A stretch of 53,855 nucleotides of DNA from Prevotella sp. (GTDB lineage: Bacteria > Bacteroidota > Bacteroidia > Bacteroidales > Bacteroidaceae), in contig JAKVJW010000018.1 of NCBI GenBank assembly GCA_022486815.1, positions 1 to 53,855 on the forward strand, in the 5' to 3' direction. The notes under the pieces are model-generated. The model searched no databases. It saw nothing but the letters and a program-made list of their open reading frames with translations, and was not told where the DNA came from. The position numbers and the translations under genes were made by a program. Positions 17,747 through 27,356 of this stretch are shown piece after piece (the first letter of the stretch is position 1; each line of letters begins with the position of its first letter).

Positions 17747-19987
17747 GTGATTTTGAAGAAACAAAAGATATTCATAATAGGATTTCTGGTTTTGTCCTTT
17801 ATCATGATGAATTGTACAGAATCATTTGGTAAGAAACAAGTTGATACAAAATTACTTCAACAGGTCTTCATGTATGCTGACACACTACTTCATAACGAGA
17901 TACAGGATTCTGTTTCTTCAAACGTCTACTTCAAATACAGGACTCATATAGACAGAAAGAATCCGTTACTTCTTGCTATTCCGACGATGTATGATATAGC
18001 CAGAGATAACAGACGCGATTTCTTAAATGAAAGTTTTTCCAATATTGTTTATTATCGAGGAGGAAGAGAAAAGACCAAAGCACTTCTGATGTACTCTACT
18101 GTATATCATTCCCATAAGTTACTTCCGGTTCTCTTTGACTATCTTCAACCTAGCCTTTATGAAGTGACTCTTTTTAAGGGCATTATACTTTCACCATTAA
18201 AGAAAAGCAACAAGCGCTTCTACCACTATAAATCCATAAAATACGGAATCAATCAGACCCGCTTCTTTATCAGACCTAAAATCAAAAATACCCAATTAGT
18301 CAAAGGATGGATTATCGTAGATAACAATACAGGAAAAGTTGATCGTTTCTTTTTCGAGGGCGAATATGATATGATTCACTTTGTACTCCAAGGAGAAATG
18401 GGTAAAAGCGGCATTAAATCATTGCTGCCTAAACGCTGCGATATTATCGCAAAAATCAGCACTTTAGGCAACCGGCTTCGCTCTTGGATAACCTCGGTAT
18501 ATGATATAGATTGCACCTTGCCGGATTCTCTTCAACTCTCAGAGAGCAGGAATCTTCTGGACAGCATACGCCCCGTCCCACTCACAAATGAAGAAAAGAA
18601 AATTATAGCAATAAATGACTCCATTCAAAAGTCAATAGCAAATCAGGCACGTCCTATCAGTAATCAGAAAATTTATTCAGATACGACAAAACAAACTGAG
18701 TCAACCTCTGCTTTGTCCAAAACGCCGGAAAGCATATCCCAAACAGGTTCTGTTCCAAAAGAAACAAAAAAGGATAACTCGAAAAGCAATGCTTCCACAA
18801 ATAAGAACTCAATCAATACCCCAAATAGCAATCCTCCAAAGTATAAATATGTCAGCAGACGCCTTTTCTGGAATGTTATCGGAAATAATATGCTAAACAA
18901 TATTAATGCAAATATTGGAGACAAGAAACAGGGACATATCAAAATTGATCCTATTTTCAACCCTTTTTACTTTGGGTATTCACGAAATAAAGGAATCATC
19001 TATCGCTTCGATGTAAAAGGTTACTATAATTTTACCCCTAATCAAAGTATCTCGACCCGCATTAAGATGGGATATTCTTTCGAATGGAAGAGACTATTGT
19101 ATAACATCCCGATCACATTCACCTATAATCAGAGAAGAAACGGATGGGTGAAAATAGAATACTTCAATGGCAACCGCATTACCAACTCGAATATCCTGAA
19201 TGAAATAAAAAATCAGAAACCGGATTCTATCGACTGGAACAAATTGAATCTGGACTATTTCAATGATTTGGGAATTAAAGTAAGTACGAACTACCAGATC
19301 ATCAAACATCATCTTGATCTGCAAAGTGGACTTGTCTGGCACCGTCGTATAGCAGTAAAAAAAGAAGGTTTCATACAAGCAGGTAAACCTACGAGTTATT
19401 GTTCATCTGCACCTTTTATCCAATTGCAGTATACACCTCTTGTAAACCATGGCCCTGTTATCAATGCCAGTTATGAACGAGGAATCAAAGGTTTCATGGG
19501 AGGAAAGATCAATTATGAGAAATGGGAACTGGACGGACAGGAAATTCATCAGATGCCTTGTATGCGTTCTCTATCCTTACGTGCAGGAATGGGACTCTAT
19601 ACGGACAAGAGCAAGGATGGGTATTTTCTGGATTATAATAACTTCAGGGAAAATTATATTCCTGGTGGGTGGTACGATGAATGGAGCGGAGAATTTGAGT
19701 TGCTGAATTCAAACTGGTACAATGCTTCTAAATTTTATGTTCGTGCCAATGCGACATACGAATCTCCGATGTTGTTCCTTTCCTGGATTCCCCTTGTCGG
19801 ACAGGTTGTAGAAAAGGAACGGATATATGTCAGTGCACTTTCTATTCGAGAACTATCCCCCTATTTAGAAGTCGGATATGGTTTTACCAACCGCCTGTTC
19901 TCTATAGGTATCTTCTGTGGCGGGAGTTCCCACCGCTTTGAAGGGGTTGGTATAAAATGGGGATTTGAACTGTTCAACAACTGGTAA
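17747..19987 (+). CDS. DUF5686-like outer-membrane protein
   Basis: A 746-residue exported protein resembling the DUF5686 family of Bacteroidota. A hydrophobic signal segment (about 7-24) ends near a Cys but has no convincing lipobox. Residues 25-290 form a soluble domain. Residues about 298-368 are a Ser/Thr/Asn/Lys-rich low-complexity linker. The remainder has alternating aromatic-rich strands (YYNFTPNQSISTRIKMGYSFEW, for example) typical of an outer-membrane beta-barrel, ending GIKWGFELFNNW with a terminal aromatic residue. The best start is GTG at 17747, with AAGGA about 11 bases upstream; an ATG two bases earlier is followed at once by TGA. A TTG at 17753 is another possible start. Function unknown. 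Confidence 0.75.
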   Translation: MILKKQKIFIIGFLVLSFIMMNCTESFGKKQVDTKLLQQVFMYADTLLHNEIQDSVSSNVYFKYRTHIDRKNPLLLAIPTMYDIARDNRRDFLNESFSNIVYYRGGREKTKALLMYSTVYHSHKLLPVLFDYLQPSLYEVTLFKGIILSPLKKSNKRFYHYKSIKYGINQTRFFIRPKIKNTQLVKGWIIVDNNTGKVDRFFFEGEYDMIHFVLQGEMGKSGIKSLLPKRCDIIAKISTLGNRLRSWITSVYDIDCTLPDSLQLSESRNLLDSIRPVPLTNEEKKIIAINDSIQKSIANQARPISNQKIYSDTTKQTESTSALSKTPESISQTGSVPKETKKDNSKSNASTNKNSINTPNSNPPKYKYVSRRLFWNVIGNNMLNNINANIGDKKQGHIKIDPIFNPFYFGYSRNKGIIYRFDVKGYYNFTPNQSISTRIKMGYSFEWKRLLYNIPITFTYNQRRNGWVKIEYFNGNRITNSNILNEIKNQKPDSIDWNKLNLDYFNDLGIKVSTNYQIIKHHLDLQSGLVWHRRIAVKKEGFIQAGKPTSYCSSAPFIQLQYTPLVNHGPVINASYERGIKGFMGGKINYEKWELDGQEIHQMPCMRSLSLRAGMGLYTDKSKDGYFLDYNNFRENYIPGGWYDEWSGEFELLNSNWYNASKFYVRANATYESPMLFLSWIPLVGQVVEKERIYVSALSIRELSPYLEVGYGFTNRLFSIGIFCGGSSHRFEGVGIKWGFELFNNW

Positions 19988-20025
19988 TCAGCAAGTAATT
20001 CTGACAATATAAAAACGACATAAAG

Positions 20026-20048
20026 AAAAAGTGCTATAGCTTTTTTTT
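20026..20048 (+). terminator. Possible terminator before addA
   Basis: A-tract, short hairpin around GTGCTATAGC and eight Ts. The GC part of the stem is only 2-3 pairs, so this is a weak call. Confidence 0.3.
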
Positions 20049-20065
20049 ATAAATAAAAGTGAGCG

Positions 20066-23000
20066 ATGACTGAAATGATGAAACCTTTAACTGTCTATCG
20101 GGCAAGTGCCGGAGCCGGGAAGACCTTCAAACTTGCTACCCAATATATCTCATTACTTATACTGAGTCCTCAATCCTACCGCGGGGTACTGGCCGTAACC
20201 TTCACTAACAAGGCTACGGAAGAAATGAAGATGCGCATATTATCGCAACTGTATGGTATCTCGCGGAATCTGGATGATTCAAAGGATTATATAAAAGAGG
20301 TACAACTTGCTACAGGACTAGGTGAAGAGCTTATCAGGAAGCGTGCCGATTGGGTACTGAACCATCTTCTCCACCATTTTAACGATTTTCGGGTTGAGAC
20401 CATTGACGCTTTCTTTCAAACCGTTTTAAGGAATCTGGCCCGGGAACTCGATCTGACAGCTAACATGGCAATCAGCCTGAATGATCAAGAGGTGATGGAG
20501 CAAGCTGTGGATGATCTCATCGAAGAATTGAATGCAAAGAGTCCGGTCTTAACCTGGATCATGGATTATATCCATGAGAAAATGGACGATGACAAGGGAT
20601 GGAACATCATCAAGCAGATCAAAACTTTCGGAGAAAATATATTCGAAGATACTTATAAACAGCATTTTAATGAACTTGAGCCCCTTATGGCGCAAGGCAG
20701 TACTTTCTTTCCTGACTATTCTAAGAAACTACAGGCCATCAGACAAAAGTCAAAGAATACAATCAAGGAATATGCTGATATCTTCTTCAAAAAGATGGAT
20801 AACGGTGGATTTACAGCCACAGACCTTAACAGAGGAGAGAAAGGTATCTGGAGTTATTTTACCAAACTGGCAAAAGGTGAATTTACTGATGAATCAAAGT
20901 TGATTAACCAAACGCTCTGTAATTGTCTTGAAGACCCCAAAAACTGGGTTACAAAGAAAAAAGCTGTTCCCGGAAATGAAATCTTCGAATTAGTTCAGGA
21001 ACAGCTATGGCCCTTGCTCCGTCAAATAGAAAGCAAACGCCCGAGTCTGGCCAAAGCCTATAAATCCGCTGACCTCACCTTGAGGCATCTCAACACTTTA
21101 AGATTACTTGGAAAGATCGGTGAGAAGGTAAGGGACAGTAATCAGGAAGCCAACAGATTTCTGCTCAGTGACACACAGAACCTACTCTATTCTCTCATCA
21201 GCGATAATGACTCACCTTTCATCTTTGAGAAGATCGGAGCACACTTGGAACATATTATGATAGATGAGTTCCAGGATACCAGCAGGATCCAGTGGCGGAA
21301 TTTCAAAGTCCTTCTCCAAGAGACCATGTCTCATGCTGTCCCGCCATCAGAACATCTTGCACAGAATCTGATTGTCGGTGATATCAAGCAGAGTATCTAT
21401 CGATGGAGATCCGGTGACTGGAAATTGCTCAGGGATATTGATACGAAAGAATTCTCATCAGATCAGGTAAACAAGAAGATTCTGGATGTCAATTTCCGTT
21501 CTGATAAGAGAATCGTAGCATTCAATAACGCCTTCTTCCTTAAAGCCAGCCAATCCGAACTCTGGTCCACTAATGGAAAAGAGATAAATGATTTGCAAGA
21601 GGCGTATCTCCAGAAGGAACTTTCCCAGAAAGTGCCCCAGGGGAAAGAAGATCAAGGATATATCCATATCGAACTTCTCCCTAATAATGATCAGTATCAT
21701 AACCTGATGCTTCAGAAAACCGTTGATACGGTCCGTGAATTACTTGACATGGGATGCCGTGAACGCGACATTGCTATCCTGGTCAGAAAGAATCCGACTA
21801 TTCAAGAGATCGGTTCTTACTTCATGGACCAACTTCCGGATGTGACTCTGGTCAGTGATCTGGCGTTCCGTCTCGATGCTTCCCAGGCTGTAAATATGCT
21901 GGTAGATGCCCTGCGCTTTATCACCCATCGAGACGATCTGCTCACATTAGCCAATCTGGCAAAAGCATACCAAACGGAAATCAAAAATCCCGAGAAAACA
22001 GACAGTGAGATCTTTCTCCATTCAGAATGTACCTTGGAAGAACAACTGACGGCTCAGTTGCCAGAGGCCTATATCAACCACCTGAACGAACTCGAAGGAC
22101 TTCCCCTGATGGATTTGGTAGAACAACTCTATGCTATCTTTGAACTCACGAAAATGAATGGACAAAGTGCATATATATGTGCCTTCTACGATGAACTGAG
22201 CAAGTATCTCCAGGAACATGTTCCTGATATCAATGACTTTCTTCATGTTTGGGACAATGACATTCATTCTCATTCGATACAAAGTGATGAAGCTAACGGC
22301 ATCAGGCTCCTGACAATCCATAAGAGTAAAGGACTCGAATTTGATCATGTCATCATCCCATTCTGTGACTGGGCACTGGAGAAGCCAGGATATACGATAT
22401 GGTGTACTCCTTCAGAAAGTCCGTATAATGAGCTGCCTGTCGTACCGATAGACTTATACAAAAAACAGATGACGGGTTCTGTATATGAACCATTCTACCA
22501 AAAAGAGCATTCACAAAACATTGTGGATAATATCAACCTGCTTTATGTAGCTTTCACCCGTCCAAAAAAAAGCCTCTATGTCTTCGGCAAGTACAAAGAT
22601 AAACCGGATAGTCACAAAAAGACTGACGAAAAAGACAACAGGACAGAACCTGCTAACGAAAGTGAAGTGATGGAAGAGGTCCTGCCTCTGTTAGGTAATC
22701 AACTGGAAGGATCTACTTTCCAGTCCATTGAACAAGAAGAACAAGGAAAGGACATTCTGACCAACATAGACAATATTCAAGATAAGGAAAGAACACAAGT
22801 CAAATCTTTGGTCTTTGAATACGGAACTCCGGACATAAAAAGTAAGGAACAGGAAAAGGCTGCATCTCATAATGTCTTTCTCCAGCAAGTTCAACCTAAA
22901 CCTGTAACAGTTGCCAATTATGAAAATAAAGTTGACTTCCGTCAAAGTAATAAAAGCAAAGATTTCATCCAAGGAGATGATGAAGAAGCCATGCAACACA

Positions 23001-23464
23001 ATGCTTATATTAATACAGGAAACGTGCTTCATGCGATCTTCTCCTCCATTCATACCCTGGATGATGTAGACCAAGCACTTAACCAAGTTGAACAGGACGG
23101 AGTGCTTGATGCCGACCAACTGAATAAGGAAAAGTTGAAAGACATGATGAAACAAAGGCTTGAATCACAAAGAGTAAGAGATTGGTTTTCAAATCGTTGG
23201 GAGCTATTCAATGAATGTACAATCTTATATAGGGATCCCAATTCAGATGAAGTCATAGAAAAGCGTCCGGACCGTGTCATGACAGACGGAAAGGAAATGA
23301 TTGTGGTCGACTTCAAATTTGGCAAGCCGCATCAAGAATATGAAGATCAGGTCAGGGCATACATGACTCTCCTCTCTCAGATGAACTATCAACATATTAC
23401 AGGATATCTCTGGTATGTATATCCTAATCGGATCGTGGAAGTCAAGAATACTGATTCCGATTAA
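20066..23464 (+). CDS. addA: AddA-like UvrD-family helicase/exonuclease
   Basis: A 1132-residue motor and nuclease subunit for double-strand break repair. UvrD/RecB helicase motifs appear in order: Walker A SAGAGKT (about 14-20), Walker B MIDEFQDT (398-405), GDIKQSIYRWR (motif III), LTIHKSKGLEFDHV (near 750, motif V) and LLYVAFTRPKK (near 826, motif VI). A C-terminal RecB-type nuclease follows a Gln/Glu-rich linker: GNVLHAIF, then D1069 in RPDRV, the VVDFKFG pair D1082/K1084, and QVRAY. The next gene is the AddB-like partner. In Bacteroidota this pair replaces RecBCD; I see no recC or recD here. The start could also be one of the ATGs three or four codons in. Confidence 0.9.
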   Translation: MTEMMKPLTVYRASAGAGKTFKLATQYISLLILSPQSYRGVLAVTFTNKATEEMKMRILSQLYGISRNLDDSKDYIKEVQLATGLGEELIRKRADWVLNHLLHHFNDFRVETIDAFFQTVLRNLARELDLTANMAISLNDQEVMEQAVDDLIEELNAKSPVLTWIMDYIHEKMDDDKGWNIIKQIKTFGENIFEDTYKQHFNELEPLMAQGSTFFPDYSKKLQAIRQKSKNTIKEYADIFFKKMDNGGFTATDLNRGEKGIWSYFTKLAKGEFTDESKLINQTLCNCLEDPKNWVTKKKAVPGNEIFELVQEQLWPLLRQIESKRPSLAKAYKSADLTLRHLNTLRLLGKIGEKVRDSNQEANRFLLSDTQNLLYSLISDNDSPFIFEKIGAHLEHIMIDEFQDTSRIQWRNFKVLLQETMSHAVPPSEHLAQNLIVGDIKQSIYRWRSGDWKLLRDIDTKEFSSDQVNKKILDVNFRSDKRIVAFNNAFFLKASQSELWSTNGKEINDLQEAYLQKELSQKVPQGKEDQGYIHIELLPNNDQYHNLMLQKTVDTVRELLDMGCRERDIAILVRKNPTIQEIGSYFMDQLPDVTLVSDLAFRLDASQAVNMLVDALRFITHRDDLLTLANLAKAYQTEIKNPEKTDSEIFLHSECTLEEQLTAQLPEAYINHLNELEGLPLMDLVEQLYAIFELTKMNGQSAYICAFYDELSKYLQEHVPDINDFLHVWDNDIHSHSIQSDEANGIRLLTIHKSKGLEFDHVIIPFCDWALEKPGYTIWCTPSESPYNELPVVPIDLYKKQMTGSVYEPFYQKEHSQNIVDNINLLYVAFTRPKKSLYVFGKYKDKPDSHKKTDEKDNRTEPANESEVMEEVLPLLGNQLEGSTFQSIEQEEQGKDILTNIDNIQDKERTQVKSLVFEYGTPDIKSKEQEKAASHNVFLQQVQPKPVTVANYENKVDFRQSNKSKDFIQGDDEEAMQHNAYINTGNVLHAIFSSIHTLDDVDQALNQVEQDGVLDADQLNKEKLKDMMKQRLESQRVRDWFSNRWELFNECTILYRDPNSDEVIEKRPDRVMTDGKEMIVVDFKFGKPHQEYEDQVRAYMTLLSQMNYQHITGYLWYVYPNRIVEVKNTDSD

Positions 23465-23509
23465 TCCTAAACAGAAAATGGGATTAGGGTAACAGATAAC
23501 CATAGGGAG

Positions 23510-23526
23510 AACACTATCTAGTGTTT
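23510..23526 (+). other. Stem-loop in the addA-addB gap
   Basis: AACACTA/TAGTGTT inverted repeat followed by TTTCTCTTTT in the 91-base gap. It looks like a weak attenuator or terminator, which would lower addB expression relative to addA. The natural loop is too small for the full stem, so only about five pairs would form. Confidence 0.25.
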
Positions 23527-23555
23527 TTCTCTTTTCAACTTCAAAATTACAGGAC

Positions 23556-26500
23556 ATGCAAACTTTTCTTCATTATGTAGCTCAAGATATCATTCGCAAA
23601 TACAAGCAGCAACTCAGTCATATTGTTGTTGTATTTCCAAACAAACGTGCTTCACTATTCCTAAATCAGGAGTTGGCCAGACAAGTGGACTACCCATTGT
23701 GGAGCCCGACGTGTATCACCATCAGCGATCTGTTCCGGGAGCACAGCAAGCGGACAGTCGGAGACCCTATCAAACTCGTCAATGAGCTCTATAAAGTATA
23801 TGATCAAATCACCGGTGAAACAGAATCACTCGATAAGTTTTACGGTTGGGGACAGTTACTTATCTCTGATTTCGATGACATCGATAAAAATATGGCAAAT
23901 GCGGATCAAGTATTCGCCAATCTGAAAGATATTCATGAATTGGACGATGTGAGTTACCTCAATGATGACCAGAAGAAGATATTAAAACGATTTTTCAGCA
24001 ATTTTTCAGAAGACCAGAACAGTGTTCTGAAAAAACGGTTCATCACACTCTGGAGCCAGTTCGGCAATATCTATCATCAGTTCAATAAATCTCTGCAAGA
24101 ACAAGGATTAGCCTATGAAGGAGCACTCTATAAGGAAGTAGCAACGGACCCGAACTTGAAGTTGAGACATTCAATGTATCTTTTTGTCGGTTTCAATATG
24201 ATGCAAAAGGTAGAATTGACTCTTTGTGACAGACTAAAGAAAGAAGGCAAAGCCAGATTCTATTGGGATTTTGATGATTACTACATGCCCCAAAAAGGTC
24301 ATGACAATGAAGCTGGACATTATATTGCTCAGTATCTGAAAGATTATCCAAATGAACTGGATAGTAATGATCCAGAGATATACAAGAATATGGTGAAATC
24401 AAAAGACATCACATTCATCAGTGCAAGCACCGAAAATCTTCAGGCAAGGTATGTCTGTGACTGGTTAAAAGGGGAACACAGGATTGAAGCAGGAAAGCGT
24501 ACGGCCATAGTCATGGCAGATGAGAACCTCCTGCCCACCATCATTCATAGTCTGCCACCGGAAGTAACGAAGATAAATGTAACCACCGGTTATCCTTTGT
24601 CACAGTCACCGGTCAGTGCACTGGTCAAGTTGCTGATTGACATGCAGGCTCATGATTACCGAAAAGATCTTAAGAAATTTCTCTATCGCGGAACCAGCAA
24701 AGTCCTCCAACATCCTTATTCCCAATTTATATCCAGTCATATCAAGGATCTCAATACCTCATTAAGCAATCATAAACACTTCTATTTGTCATTAGAAGAA
24801 CTCAGTAAAGAATATCCTTTTATTGAAGATGACAACGGACTGAGAATATTATTTCAGACCCCAGACGGTTCTCTGAGTAAGATGTCGCACTGGTTGTTGG
24901 AAATCCTCAAAATAATAGGTATAAATTACAACCGCGCCGTCAAAGAGCAGGAAGAGCAGAATCGAATCAAAGAAGACCCACTTTTTCAAGAATCTCTCTT
25001 CAGAATGTATACACTGATCAACCGTCTCTGCAACCTGATCGATGAAGACGATCTGAATATTGATATACATACCTATCAGCGGCTTATGACGCAACTCATC
25101 AACACTACGACTATTCCTTTTCATGGAGAGCCAGCTGTTGGAGTACAAATCATGGGAATATTGGAAACAAGAAATCTGGACTTTGACCATGTCCTGTTGC
25201 TTTCCTGTAATGAAGGAAATATTCCCAAAGGTGTCAATGATACCTCCTTTATTCCCTATTCTATCCGTAAGGCATACGAACTGACGACAGTGGACAACAA
25301 GGTGGCTATTTATTCCTATTACTTCTACCGTCTCCTTCAAAGAGCAGAAGATGTCACTCTCGTTTATAATAATACTGCAAGCAACGGACAGACAGGAGAG
25401 ATGTCCCGGTTTATGCTCCAGTTGATGGTGGAGAGTCCACAAACCATTCATCTGGAAAACCTGGTCACAGGTCAGAAACCCGCCATACACACACACACTT
25501 CAATAGAAAAAGACGAACCCGTCGTGCAATTCATCCATCAAATAAACCGTCTCTCTCCTACTGCACTGAACACATACATACGTTGTCAACTTCAATTCTA
25601 TTATAAATATATCGCAAAAATAAAAGAACCGGACGAAATCGATGAGGACAAAGTAGACAATCGTACATTCGGAAACATATTCCATCAGGCATGTCAACTC
25701 TTTTATCTGCAATTTGCCCCAACCGGCAACATCCAAATCCAAAAAGATGCCCAAGGAAAACAAACCATAGAAATCATCCGCCCCTTTACCATTCAAAAAG
25801 AAGAAATAGAAAGAGCTCTCAAGAATCCTTATTCTGTCGAACAGTGTGTTGATAAAGCTTTCAGACAGAATCTCTTTAATGTGGGTCCTGATACACACAT
25901 CGAATATAATGGTCTGCAGATCATCAACCGTCAGGTAATTATCGATTATCTCAAAAGACTGCTGCTAATAGACAAGGATTCAACACCTTTCAAAATTCTG
26001 GGGCTGGAAAAGTTGGTCGAAGCCCCTATTGTTTTCAAGACTCCTCAGGGAGAACGCCCCATAATCATTTTCGGAAGCATAGATCGGCTGGATCAGGTCA
26101 ATCTGGCAGAAGGCCCTACCATCCGTGTCATCGATTATAAGACCGGGAATAATGACAAAATGTCTGTCAAGGAACTTGGAGATATTTTCTCGGGAAAGAA
26201 ACTGGCTAATCATACCGATTATTATCTTCAGGCAATGCTTTATGCGAGTATCATAAGGAGCAAGAAAGACTCTGATGGAAGAAGAGTCTATGATACGGAC
26301 AATCTGCCTGTCAGTCCGTCTTTACTTTTCATCCAGCATGCCGGTGATAAGGTCCTTCCCCTGAAAATCGGAAAAGACTTCATTACTGATATCGAAAAAT
26401 ATGAAAATGAAGAAGGAGATGCAAATATAGATAACTTTGAAGAAAATATTCGAAACACCCTATCTGAAATCTTTGATCCAGAAGTTGCGTTAAGTGCCAC

Positions 26501-26561
26501 AGAAGATATCAAGCAATGCGAGCATTGTCCTTATGCAAGGATATGCTGCGGCAAGAGATAA
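23556..26561 (+). CDS. addB: AddB-like nuclease subunit with Fe-S cluster motif
   Basis: A 1001-residue PD-(D/E)XK nuclease family protein. The N-terminal half is helicase-like but lacks a good Walker A (VVVFPNKRASLFLNQE near 21-40). The C-terminal nuclease has GNIFHQAC, SIDRLDQV and VIDYKTG with D860 and K862, followed by YLQAMLYA. Four cysteines match the AddB iron-sulfur staple: C677 in TYIRCQLQFYY and a terminal C988-X2-C991-X5-C997. That arrangement is characteristic of AddB and argues against a simple RecB nuclease. It would recognise the recombination hotspot sequence and degrade one strand while AddA moves the complex. Confidence 0.88.
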   Translation: MQTFLHYVAQDIIRKYKQQLSHIVVVFPNKRASLFLNQELARQVDYPLWSPTCITISDLFREHSKRTVGDPIKLVNELYKVYDQITGETESLDKFYGWGQLLISDFDDIDKNMANADQVFANLKDIHELDDVSYLNDDQKKILKRFFSNFSEDQNSVLKKRFITLWSQFGNIYHQFNKSLQEQGLAYEGALYKEVATDPNLKLRHSMYLFVGFNMMQKVELTLCDRLKKEGKARFYWDFDDYYMPQKGHDNEAGHYIAQYLKDYPNELDSNDPEIYKNMVKSKDITFISASTENLQARYVCDWLKGEHRIEAGKRTAIVMADENLLPTIIHSLPPEVTKINVTTGYPLSQSPVSALVKLLIDMQAHDYRKDLKKFLYRGTSKVLQHPYSQFISSHIKDLNTSLSNHKHFYLSLEELSKEYPFIEDDNGLRILFQTPDGSLSKMSHWLLEILKIIGINYNRAVKEQEEQNRIKEDPLFQESLFRMYTLINRLCNLIDEDDLNIDIHTYQRLMTQLINTTTIPFHGEPAVGVQIMGILETRNLDFDHVLLLSCNEGNIPKGVNDTSFIPYSIRKAYELTTVDNKVAIYSYYFYRLLQRAEDVTLVYNNTASNGQTGEMSRFMLQLMVESPQTIHLENLVTGQKPAIHTHTSIEKDEPVVQFIHQINRLSPTALNTYIRCQLQFYYKYIAKIKEPDEIDEDKVDNRTFGNIFHQACQLFYLQFAPTGNIQIQKDAQGKQTIEIIRPFTIQKEEIERALKNPYSVEQCVDKAFRQNLFNVGPDTHIEYNGLQIINRQVIIDYLKRLLLIDKDSTPFKILGLEKLVEAPIVFKTPQGERPIIIFGSIDRLDQVNLAEGPTIRVIDYKTGNNDKMSVKELGDIFSGKKLANHTDYYLQAMLYASIIRSKKDSDGRRVYDTDNLPVSPSLLFIQHAGDKVLPLKIGKDFITDIEKYENEEGDANIDNFEENIRNTLSEIFDPEVALSATEDIKQCEHCPYARICCGKR

Positions 26562-26601
26562 GAATAAAAGGGGATTGAAATATGGAATACCCATTCAATA
26601 G

Positions 26602-26689
26602 CGGAAGATGAGGGATTCAAACCCCCGATACCCGAAAGGGGTATACCGGATTTCGAGTCCAGCGCATTCGGTCACTCTGCCAATCTTCC
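26602..26689 (-). tRNA. tRNA-Ser (anticodon CGA)
   Basis: An 88-base class II tRNA on the minus strand. The acceptor GGAAGAT pairs with ATCTTCC, the discriminator is G, the anticodon loop is CTCGAAA (CGA, reading TCG), and a long variable arm (TACCCCTTTCGGGTA) is present. The T-arm loop contains TTTGAAT. No CCA is encoded. Confidence 0.95.
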
Positions 26690-26698
26690 TAGCAGCTG

Positions 26699-26730
26699 CA
26701 AAAGTACAATTAATTTTGGACATATCCAAG
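26699..26730 (-). promoter_or_regulatory. Promoter of tRNA-Ser
   Basis: On the minus strand: CTTG (26727-26730), a 20-base spacer and TACTTTTG (26699-26706), about 10 bases upstream of the mature 5' end. Confidence 0.5.
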
Positions 26731-26743
26731 AATCCCTAAAGAA

Positions 26744-27328
26744 TTATTCAAAACTCAGATTCGACAGACGCCTTCTTAAAATTTCAGCATCACTCTTCCT
26801 CACCGCCAGTTTAATACTACAATCAGTATCAAAATCCTGACTTACAATTCTCAGATTCATCTCCTTAACTATATGCATGACTGCATTGATCATCGGATAA
26901 GTGAAATGCCATACGATAAATTCTTCAACCTGCTTCACAACTGTGACGGAATGATTCAAGGCATCATCAGCTGCCGTACGATAAGCCCTGATCAGTCCAC
27001 CGGTCCCAAGGTTAACCCCTCCATAATAGCGAATGACATAAACGACAACATCCGTCAGTCCATGCGAAAGAATCTGCCCCATAATAGGTTTCCCTGCAGT
27101 AGAAGAAGGTTCTCCATTATCCACAGCTCTGAAATCCTTCTGTTCCGGTCCCAGGATATATGCATAGCAGACATGGCGTGCATCAAAATATTTTTCCTGA
27201 TAGGATTTCAATAATACCTTTACTTCATCTTTAGAAGTCACATGATGTGCGAAGGCGAGGAACTTACTTCGTTTCTCGGAGTAGAATCCCTCGCCAACAC
27301 TATTTATAGTGGTATATTCATCTATCAT
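26744..27328 (-). CDS. yigZ: YigZ/IMPACT family protein
   Basis: A 194-residue member of the YigZ/IMPACT family; the eukaryotic relative regulates translation through Gcn2, while the bacterial role is unsettled. The family core is clear: EGFYSEKRSKFLAFAHHV at the start, ARHVCYAY, DNGEPSSTAGKPI and VIRYYGGVNLGTGGLIRAY. The C-terminal ferredoxin-like domain follows. I chose the start at 27328 because the in-frame extension to 27436 would overlap the upstream gene by 80 bases and has no family match. It is the last gene of the serC-serA-DUF1015 group, 28 bases after DUF1015. Confidence 0.9.
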   Translation of the reverse strand: MIDEYTTINSVGEGFYSEKRSKFLAFAHHVTSKDEVKVLLKSYQEKYFDARHVCYAYILGPEQKDFRAVDNGEPSSTAGKPIMGQILSHGLTDVVVYVIRYYGGVNLGTGGLIRAYRTAADDALNHSVTVVKQVEEFIVWHFTYPMINAVMHIVKEMNLRIVSQDFDTDCSIKLAVRKSDAEILRRRLSNLSFE

Positions 27329-27356
27329 AAAAAACGAGTTATACCATTTCTTTCGA

